Shown here: positions 1 through 6,738 of the stretch, piece by piece
Position numbering within the stretch: the stretch's first letter is position 1
Layout of the letters: each line of letters starts with the position of its first letter
From: Sulfurospirillum sp. UBA6810
GTDB taxonomy: Bacteria > Campylobacterota > Campylobacteria > Campylobacterales > Sulfurospirillaceae
Assembly: GCA_002469305.1 (NCBI GenBank)
Contig: DKEY01000129.1
Coordinates: forward strand, 20,169-31,105
Length of the DNA stretch: 10,937 bases
Direction: 5' to 3'
Notes under the pieces: model-generated
Told to the model about the DNA's origin: nothing
Database searches by the model: none
Seen by the model: the letters and a program-made list of their open reading frames with translations, nothing else
Program-made: the position numbers and the translations under genes

Positions 1-513
1 ATTTATAGAAGTGGAGAATTTTTAGCAACAAATCTTTATGAAATAGAACCAGATATCATCACTCTTGCAAAAGGACTTGGTGGTGGAGTTCCTATCGGAG
101 CTGTCATGAGTAAACACAAAGATATCTTTCAAGTAGGAGACCATGGCAGTACTTTTGGTGGTAACTTTCTCTCAACTCGTGCGGGAAATGAAGTACTTGC
201 TATACTAGAAGAGTATAAAAACTCTGGGGCTTTAGATGAGGCATTAGTCTATTTTGATGATAAACTAAAAGCGTTGGTTGCAAAGTTTCCAACACTTTTT
301 GAAAAAGAAGTAGGTTTAGGACTTATGAGAGGGATTAGATGTCTTGATACCAATCTCCTACCAAAAGCTATAAGTACAGCGTTTGAAGAGGGTGTCTTGA
401 TACTCAAAGCAGGACGTGGAACACTTAGATTTCTTCCTCCTCTTACTATCTCAAAAGAAGAGATTGATGAGGGTTTTAAAAGGTTAAATTATGCATTTGA
501 AAAATTATGTTAG
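1..513 (+). CDS. argD: Acetylornithine aminotransferase, 3' part (5' end outside window)
   Basis: PLP-dependent class III aminotransferase that exchanges the amino group between N-acetylornithine and 2-oxoglutarate in arginine biosynthesis, in the cytoplasm. The reading frame is open from base 1, so the gene begins upstream; about 170 residues are visible, a little under half of a usual ~390-400 residue ArgD. In the visible part, EPDIITLAKGLGGG (residues 16-29 of the fragment) holds the Schiff-base lysine at residue 24. It is followed by PIGAVM, by HGSTFGGN (the phosphate-binding HGxTFGGN motif with T replaced by S), by GLGLMRGI, and by a C-terminal GRGTLRFLPPLTIS segment typical of ArgD. The ATG at 106 is internal, not the start. 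The end overlaps the next gene by 23 bases, so the two are probably co-transcribed. A related omega-aminotransferase such as succinylornithine transaminase is possible but less likely. Confidence 0.9.
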   Translation: MYRSGEFLATNLYEIEPDIITLAKGLGGGVPIGAVMSKHKDIFQVGDHGSTFGGNFLSTRAGNEVLAILEEYKNSGALDEALVYFDDKLKALVAKFPTLFEKEVGLGLMRGIRCLDTNLLPKAISTAFEEGVLILKAGRGTLRFLPPLTISKEEIDEGFKRLNYAFEKLC

Positions 514-1684
514 TCTTTTTTTAGTTTCTACTTTGTCTTTATGTGCAGCAGAGAATAGTTCTTTACTCTCAGCCCTTAAACAACAAAAAGTTGAAATAGA
601 TAAGCAAAAAAATGAGTTAGAGAGTCAAAATTTAAAGTATGATTGGATTAACAATATCGTTGGTTCATATTCTTATATAAATTCTGACCAAACTACAAGT
701 GAGAAGAAAACGGGACTTTTTTCTGTTACGATAGACCAGCCTATCTTTAAAAGTGGAGGGATATATTTTGCTATCCAGTATGCTGGTGCAAACAGAGAAT
801 TTCTTGAACTTAGCACAAAATTGAGTGAACAGACTTTGATAAAAAGTGTCATATCCTCATGGCTTATGATAAAAAGATATGATGCCCAAATCCAAAAGCA
901 ACAAGCTTTGATAGCAAATGCAAAGATAGACATTATCAGAAAAAAAGAGCAGTATGAAAATGGCTTTTTAGATAGTAGCTTTTTAGACAATGCCATTTTA
1001 AACAAAGGTGCACTTGAAAAAGCACTAATAGATATGGAGTCTGCCAGATTTGAGCAACTGATGGCATTTGAGTCTTTGAGTGATATGGATTATACTACTA
1101 TCGAGCCACCAAAGTTCATGCTAGTAGATGAAGCAAACTTCTTGGAAAACTCTCTTGTAATCAAACAACAAAATGCAAATAGCATCAAAAGTGACTATCT
1201 CAAAAAGATGACTATCTCAAACTATCTTCCGACAGTCTCTTTTACAGCAGGTTACTATGATAGTGAGATAGATGTAGGAAGTACCAATACAAAAGATGCT
1301 TATAGAAACTTTGGTTTAAAAGTCAGTATGCCGCTTCTTTCAGTAAACCGTGGCAGAACTATCGAGATAAGAAAGCTTGAAGCACTTAAGGCAAAGCTAG
1401 AGTTGGATGATGTAAAAAGAAGTGAAAAAAGTGAATATAGAAGTATCGTAAAAAAGATAGAACTTCTGAGTAAAAAAGGACAAATTGCTCTGGAAGATTA
1501 TAAGCTTTATGAATCACTGTTAAACTCTACAACAGAGCTTTACAGTGCTGGAGAAAAAACGATATATGATGTAGATACTTTGAAAAACTCAAAAGAGACG
1601 ATGAAGTTTGATAAGCAGATATATGATATAGATATCCAACTCTCACTACTCTCCCTTTATGCGAAGATGAATGGTAAAATTTAG
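491..1684 (+). CDS. TolC-family outer membrane efflux protein (short, orphan)
   Basis: Probable outer membrane channel component of an efflux or type I secretion system. Residues 1-20 form a signal peptide (Lys4, hydrophobic 6-18, then CAA before ENSS). The rest shows the two-repeat plan of the OEP family: long helical stretches interrupted by short beta segments at about 79-90 (SVTIDQPIFKSGG) and, in repeat two, at 245-259 (YLPTVSFTAGYYDSE) and 274-288 (FGLKVSMPLLSVNRG). It ends in a coiled-coil region with the typical YSAGEKTIYDVDTL segment at 351-364. At 397 residues it is shorter than classical TolC (roughly 450-490). The start is fixed by an in-frame stop at 485-487 and an AAAAGG ribosome-binding site at 478-483. 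No membrane-fusion or pump genes accompany it here; its neighbours are argD and a methyltransferase, so its partner must be encoded elsewhere. The family call is firm, the substrate unknown. Confidence 0.82.
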   Translation: MHLKNYVSLFLVSTLSLCAAENSSLLSALKQQKVEIDKQKNELESQNLKYDWINNIVGSYSYINSDQTTSEKKTGLFSVTIDQPIFKSGGIYFAIQYAGANREFLELSTKLSEQTLIKSVISSWLMIKRYDAQIQKQQALIANAKIDIIRKKEQYENGFLDSSFLDNAILNKGALEKALIDMESARFEQLMAFESLSDMDYTTIEPPKFMLVDEANFLENSLVIKQQNANSIKSDYLKKMTISNYLPTVSFTAGYYDSEIDVGSTNTKDAYRNFGLKVSMPLLSVNRGRTIEIRKLEALKAKLELDDVKRSEKSEYRSIVKKIELLSKKGQIALEDYKLYESLLNSTTELYSAGEKTIYDVDTLKNSKETMKFDKQIYDIDIQLSLLSLYAKMNGKI

Positions 1685-2693
1685 CGAGTATATGAGTGAG
1701 TGGCTCTACGCTCCTGGCGGATACTATGCAACTCACAATACCATAGGCAAAGAGGGTGATTTTTATACAGCCGTCAGTTCTAGTATGTTTTTTGGTGGAA
1801 GTATTGCCAGTAGAGCTATTAAAAGTATAGAAGAGTTTTTAACTCCTGAGTGTTCAGTAGTTGAGATTGGTGCACATAAAGGCTATCTCTTAGCTGATAT
1901 GATACAGTTTATCTACACACTCAAACCAGAACTTTTAAATACACTCACATTTTATATCGTTGAGCCTTTTGAACAAAATCAAAAAGCACAAAAAGAGTAC
2001 TTTTATGAGTGCTTTGGTGAGGCTGTGAAACTCTTACATGTAAAGAGTCTTCAAGAGCTTACATGTAAGAGTGCTTTTGTTGTAGCAAATGAGATATTTG
2101 ATGCCTTTACATGTGAGATTGTCAAAGATAATCAAATGCTTTATATACAAGGGCATGAACCTATTTTCCAAGAGTTGGATGCAGATACAAAAGCCTTAGC
2201 AAATAAGTATAAAATCACAAAAGGTGAAGTTGCCATAGAGTATGAAACATTTGCTTCTGATATGGCAAACTCTTTTGAAAAATTCGAGTTTGTTACTTTT
2301 GATTATGGGGATAAACACCCACGTCAAGATATCTCTTTGCGCATATATGAAAAACATCAAGTGTATCCTTTTTTTGGACTTACACATATGGTTGATGCAG
2401 AGCTTCGAGAAGCTAAAACGCTCAAAGAGTTATTTGGAAAAAGTGACATCACATATGATGTCACTTTTGAGCATCTTATAGGAGCATTTACAGCTTGTGG
2501 CATAAAGTTGGAAAAATACACTTCACAGATGAATGCTTTAGTTGATTTTGGTTTGATTGAACTTTTAGAGATGTTAAAAGAAAATACAGATGAACAAAGC
2601 TATAAACACGAGTTAAACCGTGTAAAAACACTTATAGACCCAGCTTTTATGGGGGAGAGATTTAAGATGGCTTGTTTTAGAAAAGGAGAGTAG
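1671..2693 (+). CDS. MidA/NDUFAF7-like SAM-dependent methyltransferase
   Basis: Predicted class I SAM-dependent protein methyltransferase of the Methyltransf_28 family (340 residues). Family marks run in order: FSEYMSEWLYAP...GYY near the N-terminus (4-19), GDFYTA at 29-34, the SAM-binding motif I EIGAHKGYLLADM at 65-77 (the usual GxG is altered to GAHKG), NEIFDAF at 140-146 (family NELLDALP), DYG at 211-213, LRIYEKHQ at 223-230, DITYDVTF at 259-266 and MGERFKM at 327-333. The eukaryotic relative NDUFAF7 methylates an arginine of the complex I subunit NDUFS2; a similar action on NuoD is plausible here but is inference. The start overlaps the end of the TolC-like gene by 14 bases and places the family's first motif at residue 4. 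The stop TAG directly abuts the thiS ATG. Two perfect 13-bp inverted repeats lie inside the gene. Confidence 0.85.
   Translation: MVKFSEYMSEWLYAPGGYYATHNTIGKEGDFYTAVSSSMFFGGSIASRAIKSIEEFLTPECSVVEIGAHKGYLLADMIQFIYTLKPELLNTLTFYIVEPFEQNQKAQKEYFYECFGEAVKLLHVKSLQELTCKSAFVVANEIFDAFTCEIVKDNQMLYIQGHEPIFQELDADTKALANKYKITKGEVAIEYETFASDMANSFEKFEFVTFDYGDKHPRQDISLRIYEKHQVYPFFGLTHMVDAELREAKTLKELFGKSDITYDVTFEHLIGAFTACGIKLEKYTSQMNALVDFGLIELLEMLKENTDEQSYKHELNRVKTLIDPAFMGERFKMACFRKGE
2031..2071. repeat. Intragenic inverted repeat, 13-bp arms with 15-base loop
   Basis: CTCTTACATGTAA (2031-2043) is exactly complementary to TTACATGTAAGAG (2059-2071). Each arm also contains the 10-bp self-complementary core TTACATGTAA, so alternative folds exist. 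A third TTACATGT occurs at 2107-2114. All lie in the methyltransferase coding region, codons about 121-134. The repeat itself is directly seen; any function is unknown. Confidence 0.8.
2439..2468. repeat. Perfect 13-bp hairpin with 4-base loop ending in T4, inside methyltransferase gene
   Basis: AAAAGTGACATCA (2439-2451), loop CATA (2452-2455), TGATGTCACTTTT (2456-2468). The arms match without a mismatch. The structure codes for the conserved SDITYDVTF segment. It has the shape of an intrinsic terminator (stem, small loop, T-run), but only five of 13 pairs are G-C and the T-run is part of the stem, so it may instead be a translational pause, an mRNA stability element or chance. Confidence 0.85.
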
Positions 2694-2891
2694 ATGACTA
2701 TCATAGTAAATGGTGAAAAAAAAGAGACAACTTCAAAAGTTATACAAGAACTTTTGTGTGAACTTGGGATAGAAGAAAAAGTTATGGCAGCAGCAATCAA
2801 CATGAATGTAGTAAAAAAAGAGAATTGGACAACGCATCCACTCAATGAAAATGATAAAGTAGAGTTCTTACAGTTTGTTGGTGGAGGTTGA
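2694..2891 (+). CDS. thiS: Sulfur carrier protein ThiS
   Basis: Small ubiquitin-like (beta-grasp) protein of 65 residues, close to the usual ThiS size. As a C-terminal thiocarboxylate it donates the sulfur for the thiazole ring of thiamin, after adenylation by ThiF and with ThiG as acceptor enzyme. Seen: MTIIVNGEKKE at the N-terminus, a central AAAINMNVV strand, and the C-terminal VEFLQFVGGG whose final Gly-Gly is the site of thiocarboxylation. The start ATG directly follows the stop of the methyltransferase, and a GGAGA ribosome-binding site lies within that gene's last codons (2685-2690). No thiF, thiG or thiH lies in the window, so it is detached from its pathway partners here. MoaD also ends in Gly-Gly but is usually longer; ThiS is the better fit. 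Confidence 0.87.
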   Translation: MTIIVNGEKKETTSKVIQELLCELGIEEKVMAAAINMNVVKKENWTTHPLNENDKVEFLQFVGGG

Positions 2892-2892
2892 T

Positions 2893-3270
2893 TTAGTGAG
2901 AGAGAGGTTTTATTCTCTTTTTCTTTGATTCTATAACTGCAACAGCTATGGCATATTCTCCATCGTGAGTTATGCTTAGGCTTGTATCTGTGATACCAAA
3001 CTCTTCTATAAGTTTTTTTGAGAGTGTAAAGTAAGGTGCTCCATTAGTCTCTTTATGTATTTGTATATCAAAAAATCCACAGTTTTGACTTATACCAAGA
3101 CCTAAAGCTTTTGAGATAGCTTCTTTTGCTGCATAAAAACCTGCTACTGTATTTATATTTTTTGCGAGAGAAATTTCATTTTGCGAGAGAAATTTTTCGA
3201 GCGCTTTGTTTCCAAAACGCTCACTAAATTTTTTTATTCTTTCTATATTGACAATATCTATGCCAATCAT
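2893..3270 (-). CDS. acpS: Holo-[acyl-carrier-protein] synthase
   Basis: Transfers the 4'-phosphopantetheine group of coenzyme A to a serine of acyl carrier protein, activating it for fatty acid synthesis; cytoplasmic, Mg-dependent, normally a trimer. At 125 residues it is full length. Visible motifs are IGIDIVNIERI at 2-12 (the Asp is a metal ligand), FLSQNEISLA in the first third, FYAAKEAISKALG in the middle (the Glu is the second metal ligand), and SITHDGEYAIAVAV near the C-terminus. The start codon overlaps the stop of fliL by one base (TAATG), so it is probably translationally coupled to fliL, a pairing I recall from C. jejuni. The last codons lie one base from the end of the convergent thiS gene. 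An exact 17-bp direct repeat lies in the 5' third without changing the expected protein length. Confidence 0.93.
   Translation of the reverse strand: MIGIDIVNIERIKKFSERFGNKALEKFLSQNEISLAKNINTVAGFYAAKEAISKALGLGISQNCGFFDIQIHKETNGAPYFTLSKKLIEEFGITDTSLSITHDGEYAIAVAVIESKKKRIKPLSH
2899..2926 (+). terminator. Weak candidate terminator for the argD-thiS operon
   Basis: Just after thiS, AGAGA (2901-2905) can pair with TCTCT (2914-2918), extendable outward by a G-T and an A-T pair, and TTTTTCTTT follows (2918-2926). The stem is short and A/G-T rich, and it lies inside the 3' end of acpS on the other strand. It is the only terminator-like element seen at this convergent junction; weak support. Confidence 0.25.
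3160..3195. repeat. Exact 17-bp direct repeat within acpS
   Basis: TTTTGCGAGAGAAATTT occurs at 3160-3176 and again at 3179-3195, a 19-base period. The period is not a multiple of three, so the copies are read in different frames, giving SLAKN and KFLSQ. The encoded protein aligns with ordinary AcpS sequences without an insertion, so this may be chance similarity rather than a recent duplication. Confidence 0.7.
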
Positions 3271-3788
3271 TACTGTACAACGAAGTCTGTAAAGAAGATA
3301 TTTTTTACTTGACCATCTGCTAAGATATCATTGAGTTTATTTACAATCTCATCTTTAAGGCGATCTTTGCCTTTCATTGTACTTACTTCTTCAAAAGTTT
3401 TTGAGGAAAGTGAACGGATAACGATATCTCTTATAAGTGATTTTTTCTTATCCATCTCTGGAGCCAACTCTTCAGAACTTAGTTCTATATCAAGCGCAAC
3501 TTTAAGATATCTACTACCACTTTCACTAAGTAGATTAACGATAAATTCACTCATAGGATACATAGGACCAATACTTAGATAGTCAGTTGAACGTTTTATC
3601 TTTTTTGCAGAAGTTGATGTTGATTGTTGTGTTTGCGTTGAAACAGTTTCATCATCACTACCTAAAAGAAAAAATGCTGCAACAGCACCACCAACCAAGA
3701 GAACTACAAGTAAAACGACTATGAGTATAAGTACTAAATTACCGCCTGATTTTTTTTGTTCTACTTCTTCATCTATAACTTCTGCCAT
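3270..3788 (-). CDS. fliL: Flagellar basal body-associated protein FliL
   Basis: Single-pass inner membrane protein that surrounds the flagellar stator units and supports motor torque. The 172 residues show a short acidic cytoplasmic N-terminus (MAEVIDEEVEQKK), a strong transmembrane helix at about 17-42, a Ser/Thr/Gln-rich linker (about 44-65) and the periplasmic FliL domain. That domain contains MYPMSEFIVNLL, RYLKVALDIEL, an RDIVIRSLSSKTFEEV helix and the terminal VKNIFFTDFVVQ. The start is supported by AAAGGA six bases upstream. It follows radA on the same strand after 87 bases and overlaps acpS by one base. No other flagellar genes are in the window. Confidence 0.92.
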   Translation of the reverse strand: MAEVIDEEVEQKKSGGNLVLILIVVLLVVLLVGGAVAAFFLLGSDDETVSTQTQQSTSTSAKKIKRSTDYLSIGPMYPMSEFIVNLLSESGSRYLKVALDIELSSEELAPEMDKKKSLIRDIVIRSLSSKTFEEVSTMKGKDRLKDEIVNKLNDILADGQVKNIFFTDFVVQ

Positions 3789-3875
3789 GTCCAGTCCTTT
3801 GGATTAATTATTCATATATCGTTTAAAATTTATAAAAGTTTACTAAAAATAAGATAAATATGCACTAAAAGAGGG
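3789..3875 (-). promoter_or_regulatory. radA-fliL spacer with possible fliL promoter
   Basis: Very AT-rich spacer, the longest within the minus-strand gene set. On the minus strand a TATAAA lies at 3829-3834, about 40 bases before the fliL start, without a recognisable -35 hexamer. Campylobacterota sigma-70 promoters often lack a clear -35, so this is a possible but weak promoter. The only firm element is the fliL ribosome-binding site AAAGGA. No terminator-like hairpin was seen after radA. Confidence 0.3.
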
Positions 3876-5228
3876 CTACATCCAATCAATTAGCTTAGAT
3901 ACTTCTTCTACTTCATAACACTTTAAGCCTTGAAGTTCATTAGATGGTTTTGTTGGGACAATCGCTCTTGTAAAGTGTTGTGATTTTGCTTCTTTGAGTC
4001 TTTGGTCTAAGTTAAACACATCTCTTATATCACCGATGAGACTGACTTCTCCTATAAAAACAGTATCTTTACTGATAGGACGGTTTCTAAAACTGCTAAT
4101 GATAGCTGCTATGATAGCCAAATCAGCAGAAGTCTCGCTTATCTTGATACCCCCTGTGATGTTGATGAAAACATCGTATTGATTAAAAGGTAAATCTAGT
4201 TTTCTCTCTAAAAGGGCTAAAAGCATTGTTAAACGGTTAAGTTCATATCCAGTTGCACTTCGCTTAGGGTTTGAGTAACTACTCTCACTTACAAGGGCTT
4301 GCACTTCTATCACGATTGGACGTGAGCCTTCCATAACAACTGTTGTAGCAGAACCTGCTTGGGGATGGCCTCTTGTAAAAAATTTTTTGGAGATATCTTT
4401 TGCACTCGCTAAACCGCTACTTGTCATCTCAAAAATTCCTACTTCACTTGTTGAACCAAATCTGTTTTTAAAGCCTCTTAAAAGGCGTAATTCTCTTGAG
4501 GAGTCTCCCTCAAAATATAAAACAGTATCAACCATGTGCTCAAGTATCCTAGGACCTGCGATAGAGCCTTCTTTGGTAATATGCCCGATGATAAAGATAG
4601 CAAGTTGGTGTTCTTTTCCCCATCTCATCAGCTCAAAAGTTATCTCCCTCACTTGAGAAACACTCCCTGGAGCTGCAGTGAGTTTTTCACTATACAAAGT
4701 TTGTATAGAATCAACAACCAAAACTTCATATTCATTTTGGGATAATTCAGCCAAAATAGCATCTAGCCTGATTTCACTCATGAGATAGAGTTCATCATAG
4801 CTACTTCCAAGTCTATCTGAACGCAGTTTGATTTGACCAGAAGACTCTTCTCCGCTTACATATAAAACTTTTTTATTCTCTTTTGCGAGATTTCCAGCTA
4901 TCTTTAAAAGTAGAGTTGATTTTCCTACCCCTGGACTTCCTCCGATAAGTGTTAAACTCCCACTTACTATCCCACCACCAAGAACTAAATCTAACTCATC
5001 ATTACCAGAACTAAAACGAGAAACTTTATCTTCTTTTACTTGCGTTATGGATATAGCTGCATTCGTACTATTTGCAATTTTAGAGTTTACTTCTTTTAAG
5101 ACTTCTATTTGCTGACTACTCAGTTCTATAAACTCATCCCATGCACCACAACTTGGACATTTTCCAAGCCATTTGCTACTTTGGTGTCCACAAGCTTGGC
5201 ACTCAAAAAGAGTTTTTTTCTTTGCCAT
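3876..5228 (-). CDS. radA: DNA repair protein RadA (Sms)
   Basis: Branch-migration helicase-like protein that acts with RecA in recombinational repair and processes recombination intermediates; cytoplasmic. The 450 residues match the family length. Visible: an N-terminal C4 zinc finger (Cys10, Cys13, Cys24, Cys27), a RecA-like ATPase core with Walker A GGSPGVGKST at 96-105 and Walker B VLVVDSIQT at 169-177, the RadA-specific KNRFG motif at 254-258, and a C-terminal Lon-protease-like domain with TGYELNRL near 327 and GEVSLIGDIRDV at 393-404. The start has an AGAGGA ribosome-binding site a few bases upstream. It lies 40 bases after ftsY on the same strand and is probably in the same transcript. 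All key motifs are intact. Confidence 0.96.
   Translation of the reverse strand: MAKKKTLFECQACGHQSSKWLGKCPSCGAWDEFIELSSQQIEVLKEVNSKIANSTNAAISITQVKEDKVSRFSSGNDELDLVLGGGIVSGSLTLIGGSPGVGKSTLLLKIAGNLAKENKKVLYVSGEESSGQIKLRSDRLGSSYDELYLMSEIRLDAILAELSQNEYEVLVVDSIQTLYSEKLTAAPGSVSQVREITFELMRWGKEHQLAIFIIGHITKEGSIAGPRILEHMVDTVLYFEGDSSRELRLLRGFKNRFGSTSEVGIFEMTSSGLASAKDISKKFFTRGHPQAGSATTVVMEGSRPIVIEVQALVSESSYSNPKRSATGYELNRLTMLLALLERKLDLPFNQYDVFINITGGIKISETSADLAIIAAIISSFRNRPISKDTVFIGEVSLIGDIRDVFNLDQRLKEAKSQHFTRAIVPTKPSNELQGLKCYEVEEVSKLIDWM
4690..4708. repeat. 19-bp palindrome inside radA
   Basis: CTATACAAA, central G, TTTGTATAG: nine perfect base pairs around one base. It lies in the codons just after Walker B (IQTLYS region). 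AT-rich and probably chance; recorded because it is exact. Confidence 0.6.
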
Positions 5229-5268
5229 ATTATCCTCTTCGTTTTTGTCTGATACTTAGTAGTGTCTT

Positions 5269-6153
5269 TTAATTTTCACTATTGATAAAAATAGCATTCA
5301 ATATAGTCTCAATATACTCATCTGGATTAAACTCTATCAAATCATCAGCACTCTCGCCAACTCCTACATGTGAAATTGGAAGTTTTAACTCTCTAGCTAC
5401 TCCAAAAAGTGATCCACCTTTTGCTGTTCCATCAAGTTTTGTGATGATGATGGCATCAACGCCTACTATTTCATTGAATGCTTTTGCCTGATTTATCGCA
5501 GAATTTCCTTGTGTTCCATCTAGTATGAGGATTTTTCTATGAGGTGCACCACTGTAAGCTTTATCACAAATTCTTACTATTTTTTTTAATTCATTTGCTA
5601 AATTTGTTTGATTGTGTAGTCTTCCTGCTGTATCTATGATGACGTTATCTGTTTTTTTAGAAATTGCAGAAGTTATAGTATCAAATGCAACTGCAGATGG
5701 GTCATGGTTTTGCTGGGTATATACTATTGGGATTTCAAGCTTATCCGCCCATCTTTTCAATTGTTCGATAGCAGCAGCTCTAAAAGTATCTGAAGCACCT
5801 AGAAGAACTTTTTTACCCTCTTTTTTATAATTGTTAGCTAACTTAGCGATAGTTGTCGTTTTTCCAGCTCCATTGACTCCAATAATGAGTTCAACAAATG
5901 GTTGGCTTTTGAGATTTTTTTCTTCATTTTTGTATATAAAATATGATTTTAAAACTCTTTTTACATCTTCTTTTTTTACTTTGTCTTGTGGGGGAAGATA
6001 GTATATGATTTCTTCCACTATTTCGTAAGGAACGTCAGATTCTAGTAAAATTTCTTCTAAAGTTTCTTTGTCAATTTTATCAACTTTTTGTGGTAGTATA
6101 ACTTTTATGTTTTCTAATGTTTTGTTTAAACCTTTTTTGATAAATCCTAACAT
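5269..6153 (-). CDS. ftsY: Signal recognition particle receptor FtsY
   Basis: SRP-type GTPase that docks ribosome-SRP complexes at the inner membrane for co-translational insertion of membrane proteins. At 294 residues it is the short form: an amphipathic start (MLGFIKKGLNKTLENIK), a helical N domain to about residue 80, and the G domain, without a long acidic A domain. GTPase motifs: GVNGAGKTT at 92-100 (P-loop), DTFRAAA at 122-128, DTAGR at 174-178, TKLDGTAKGG at 238-247 and GVGE at 264-267. GVNGAGKTT, rather than the Ffh form, and the presence of only N and G domains mark this as FtsY rather than Ffh or FlhF. The start abuts the stop of the TlpA-like gene (TAA then ATG). Confidence 0.95.
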   Translation of the reverse strand: MLGFIKKGLNKTLENIKVILPQKVDKIDKETLEEILLESDVPYEIVEEIIYYLPPQDKVKKEDVKRVLKSYFIYKNEEKNLKSQPFVELIIGVNGAGKTTTIAKLANNYKKEGKKVLLGASDTFRAAAIEQLKRWADKLEIPIVYTQQNHDPSAVAFDTITSAISKKTDNVIIDTAGRLHNQTNLANELKKIVRICDKAYSGAPHRKILILDGTQGNSAINQAKAFNEIVGVDAIIITKLDGTAKGGSLFGVARELKLPISHVGVGESADDLIEFNPDEYIETILNAIFINSEN

Positions 6154-6705
6154 TTACATAACCTTTTTTAAGTCTGCTTCTATCATCTCTTCTGGAATTG
6201 CTCCAACGTAATGTTTAAAATAAGTTCCATTTTTATCATAAATAATCATATAAGGGATGCTTTTTACACCACCAATATGATTTGCAAGTTTAAAGTTTTC
6301 GGGTGAGTTTGTTATGGTATATTCGATATTGTTTGTATTCATAAAGCTTATGATTTCTTGATTTTCTTTTTTTTCTTCAAGTAGTATGCTGATGATTTGA
6401 AGTTGATTTTTATATCGATTTTGTAAACTATTTAGATGAGGAATTTCAGCCTTGCAAGGAGGACACCAAGTTGTAAAAAAATTAAGTAAAACTACCTTAT
6501 CTTTAAACTCTTCAAATACAAAGCCTTTATCTGTTACATTGAGAGTGATTTGTTTGCCAGATATTTCTGTGAGTAAGATTTTATTATTGTCTTTTTTTTC
6601 TTCTGTTTGTACTTGTTTTATTTGTTGCTCATTGAGTTCATCTTTTTCGCTGCATCCACTAAAGATGAAAGCTATCAAAATGATAGTAGGTAGTAAAAAT
6701 CTCAT
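6154..6705 (-). CDS. TlpA/ResA-like thioredoxin-fold lipoprotein
   Basis: Probable membrane-anchored periplasmic thiol-disulfide oxidoreductase (183 residues). An N-terminal hydrophobic segment ends in a lipobox-like FSGC with Cys18 as the lipidation site; Phe rather than Leu at -3 is slightly atypical. A charged linker follows, then a thioredoxin fold with the active site TTWCPPC (Cys81 and Cys84), KVVLLNFF as the preceding strand, and the cis-proline segment SIPYM (Pro151). These features suit the TlpA/ResA family, which reduces periplasmic disulfides, for example in cytochrome c maturation; the actual substrate cannot be read from sequence. It is the first gene of the minus-strand operon, with AAAAGGA (6711-6717) five bases before the ATG and a strong promoter upstream. 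C. jejuni, as I recall, has a similar lipoprotein in the same place beside ftsY. Confidence 0.85.
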   Translation of the reverse strand: MRFLLPTIILIAFIFSGCSEKDELNEQQIKQVQTEEKKDNNKILLTEISGKQITLNVTDKGFVFEEFKDKVVLLNFFTTWCPPCKAEIPHLNSLQNRYKNQLQIISILLEEKKENQEIISFMNTNNIEYTITNSPENFKLANHIGGVKSIPYMIIYDKNGTYFKHYVGAIPEEMIEADLKKVM

Positions 6706-6720
6706 ATATTTCCTTTTCTG

Positions 6721-6729
6721 TGATACAAT
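6721..6729 (+). promoter_or_regulatory. Candidate extended -10 promoter for cyclo-ligase/rny
   Basis: TGATACAAT reads as an extended -10 (TG, one base, then TACAAT, one mismatch to TATAAT). It would start transcription around 6736, about 35 bases before the cyclo-ligase ATG. No -35 is evident. It would overlap the divergent promoter on the other strand. Confidence 0.35.
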
Positions 6730-6738
6730 AAAGAGATG

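Noticed and set aside
106..513. ATG at 106 as the start of a short gene
   Set aside because: The frame is open from base 1 and the upstream residues hold the catalytic lysine motif of ArgD; the ATG is internal.
3199..3222. Stem-loop GAGCGCTTTG / CAAAACGCTC followed a few bases later by T7 on the plus strand
   Set aside because: It has one mismatch, lies within acpS coding sequence, and is about 300 bases past the convergent operon end; too weak to call a terminator.
2893..3270. Recent 19-bp tandem duplication disrupting acpS
   Set aside because: The protein aligns with normal AcpS length and motifs, so no insertion is apparent despite the exact 17-bp repeat.
4690..4708. 19-bp palindrome in radA as an operator
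   Set aside because: AT-rich, inside codons next to Walker B and far from any promoter; most likely chance. Kept only as a seen repeat.
5229..5268. Terminator or promoter between ftsY and radA
   Set aside because: The 40-base spacer shows only the radA ribosome-binding site and no stem-loop or convincing -10.
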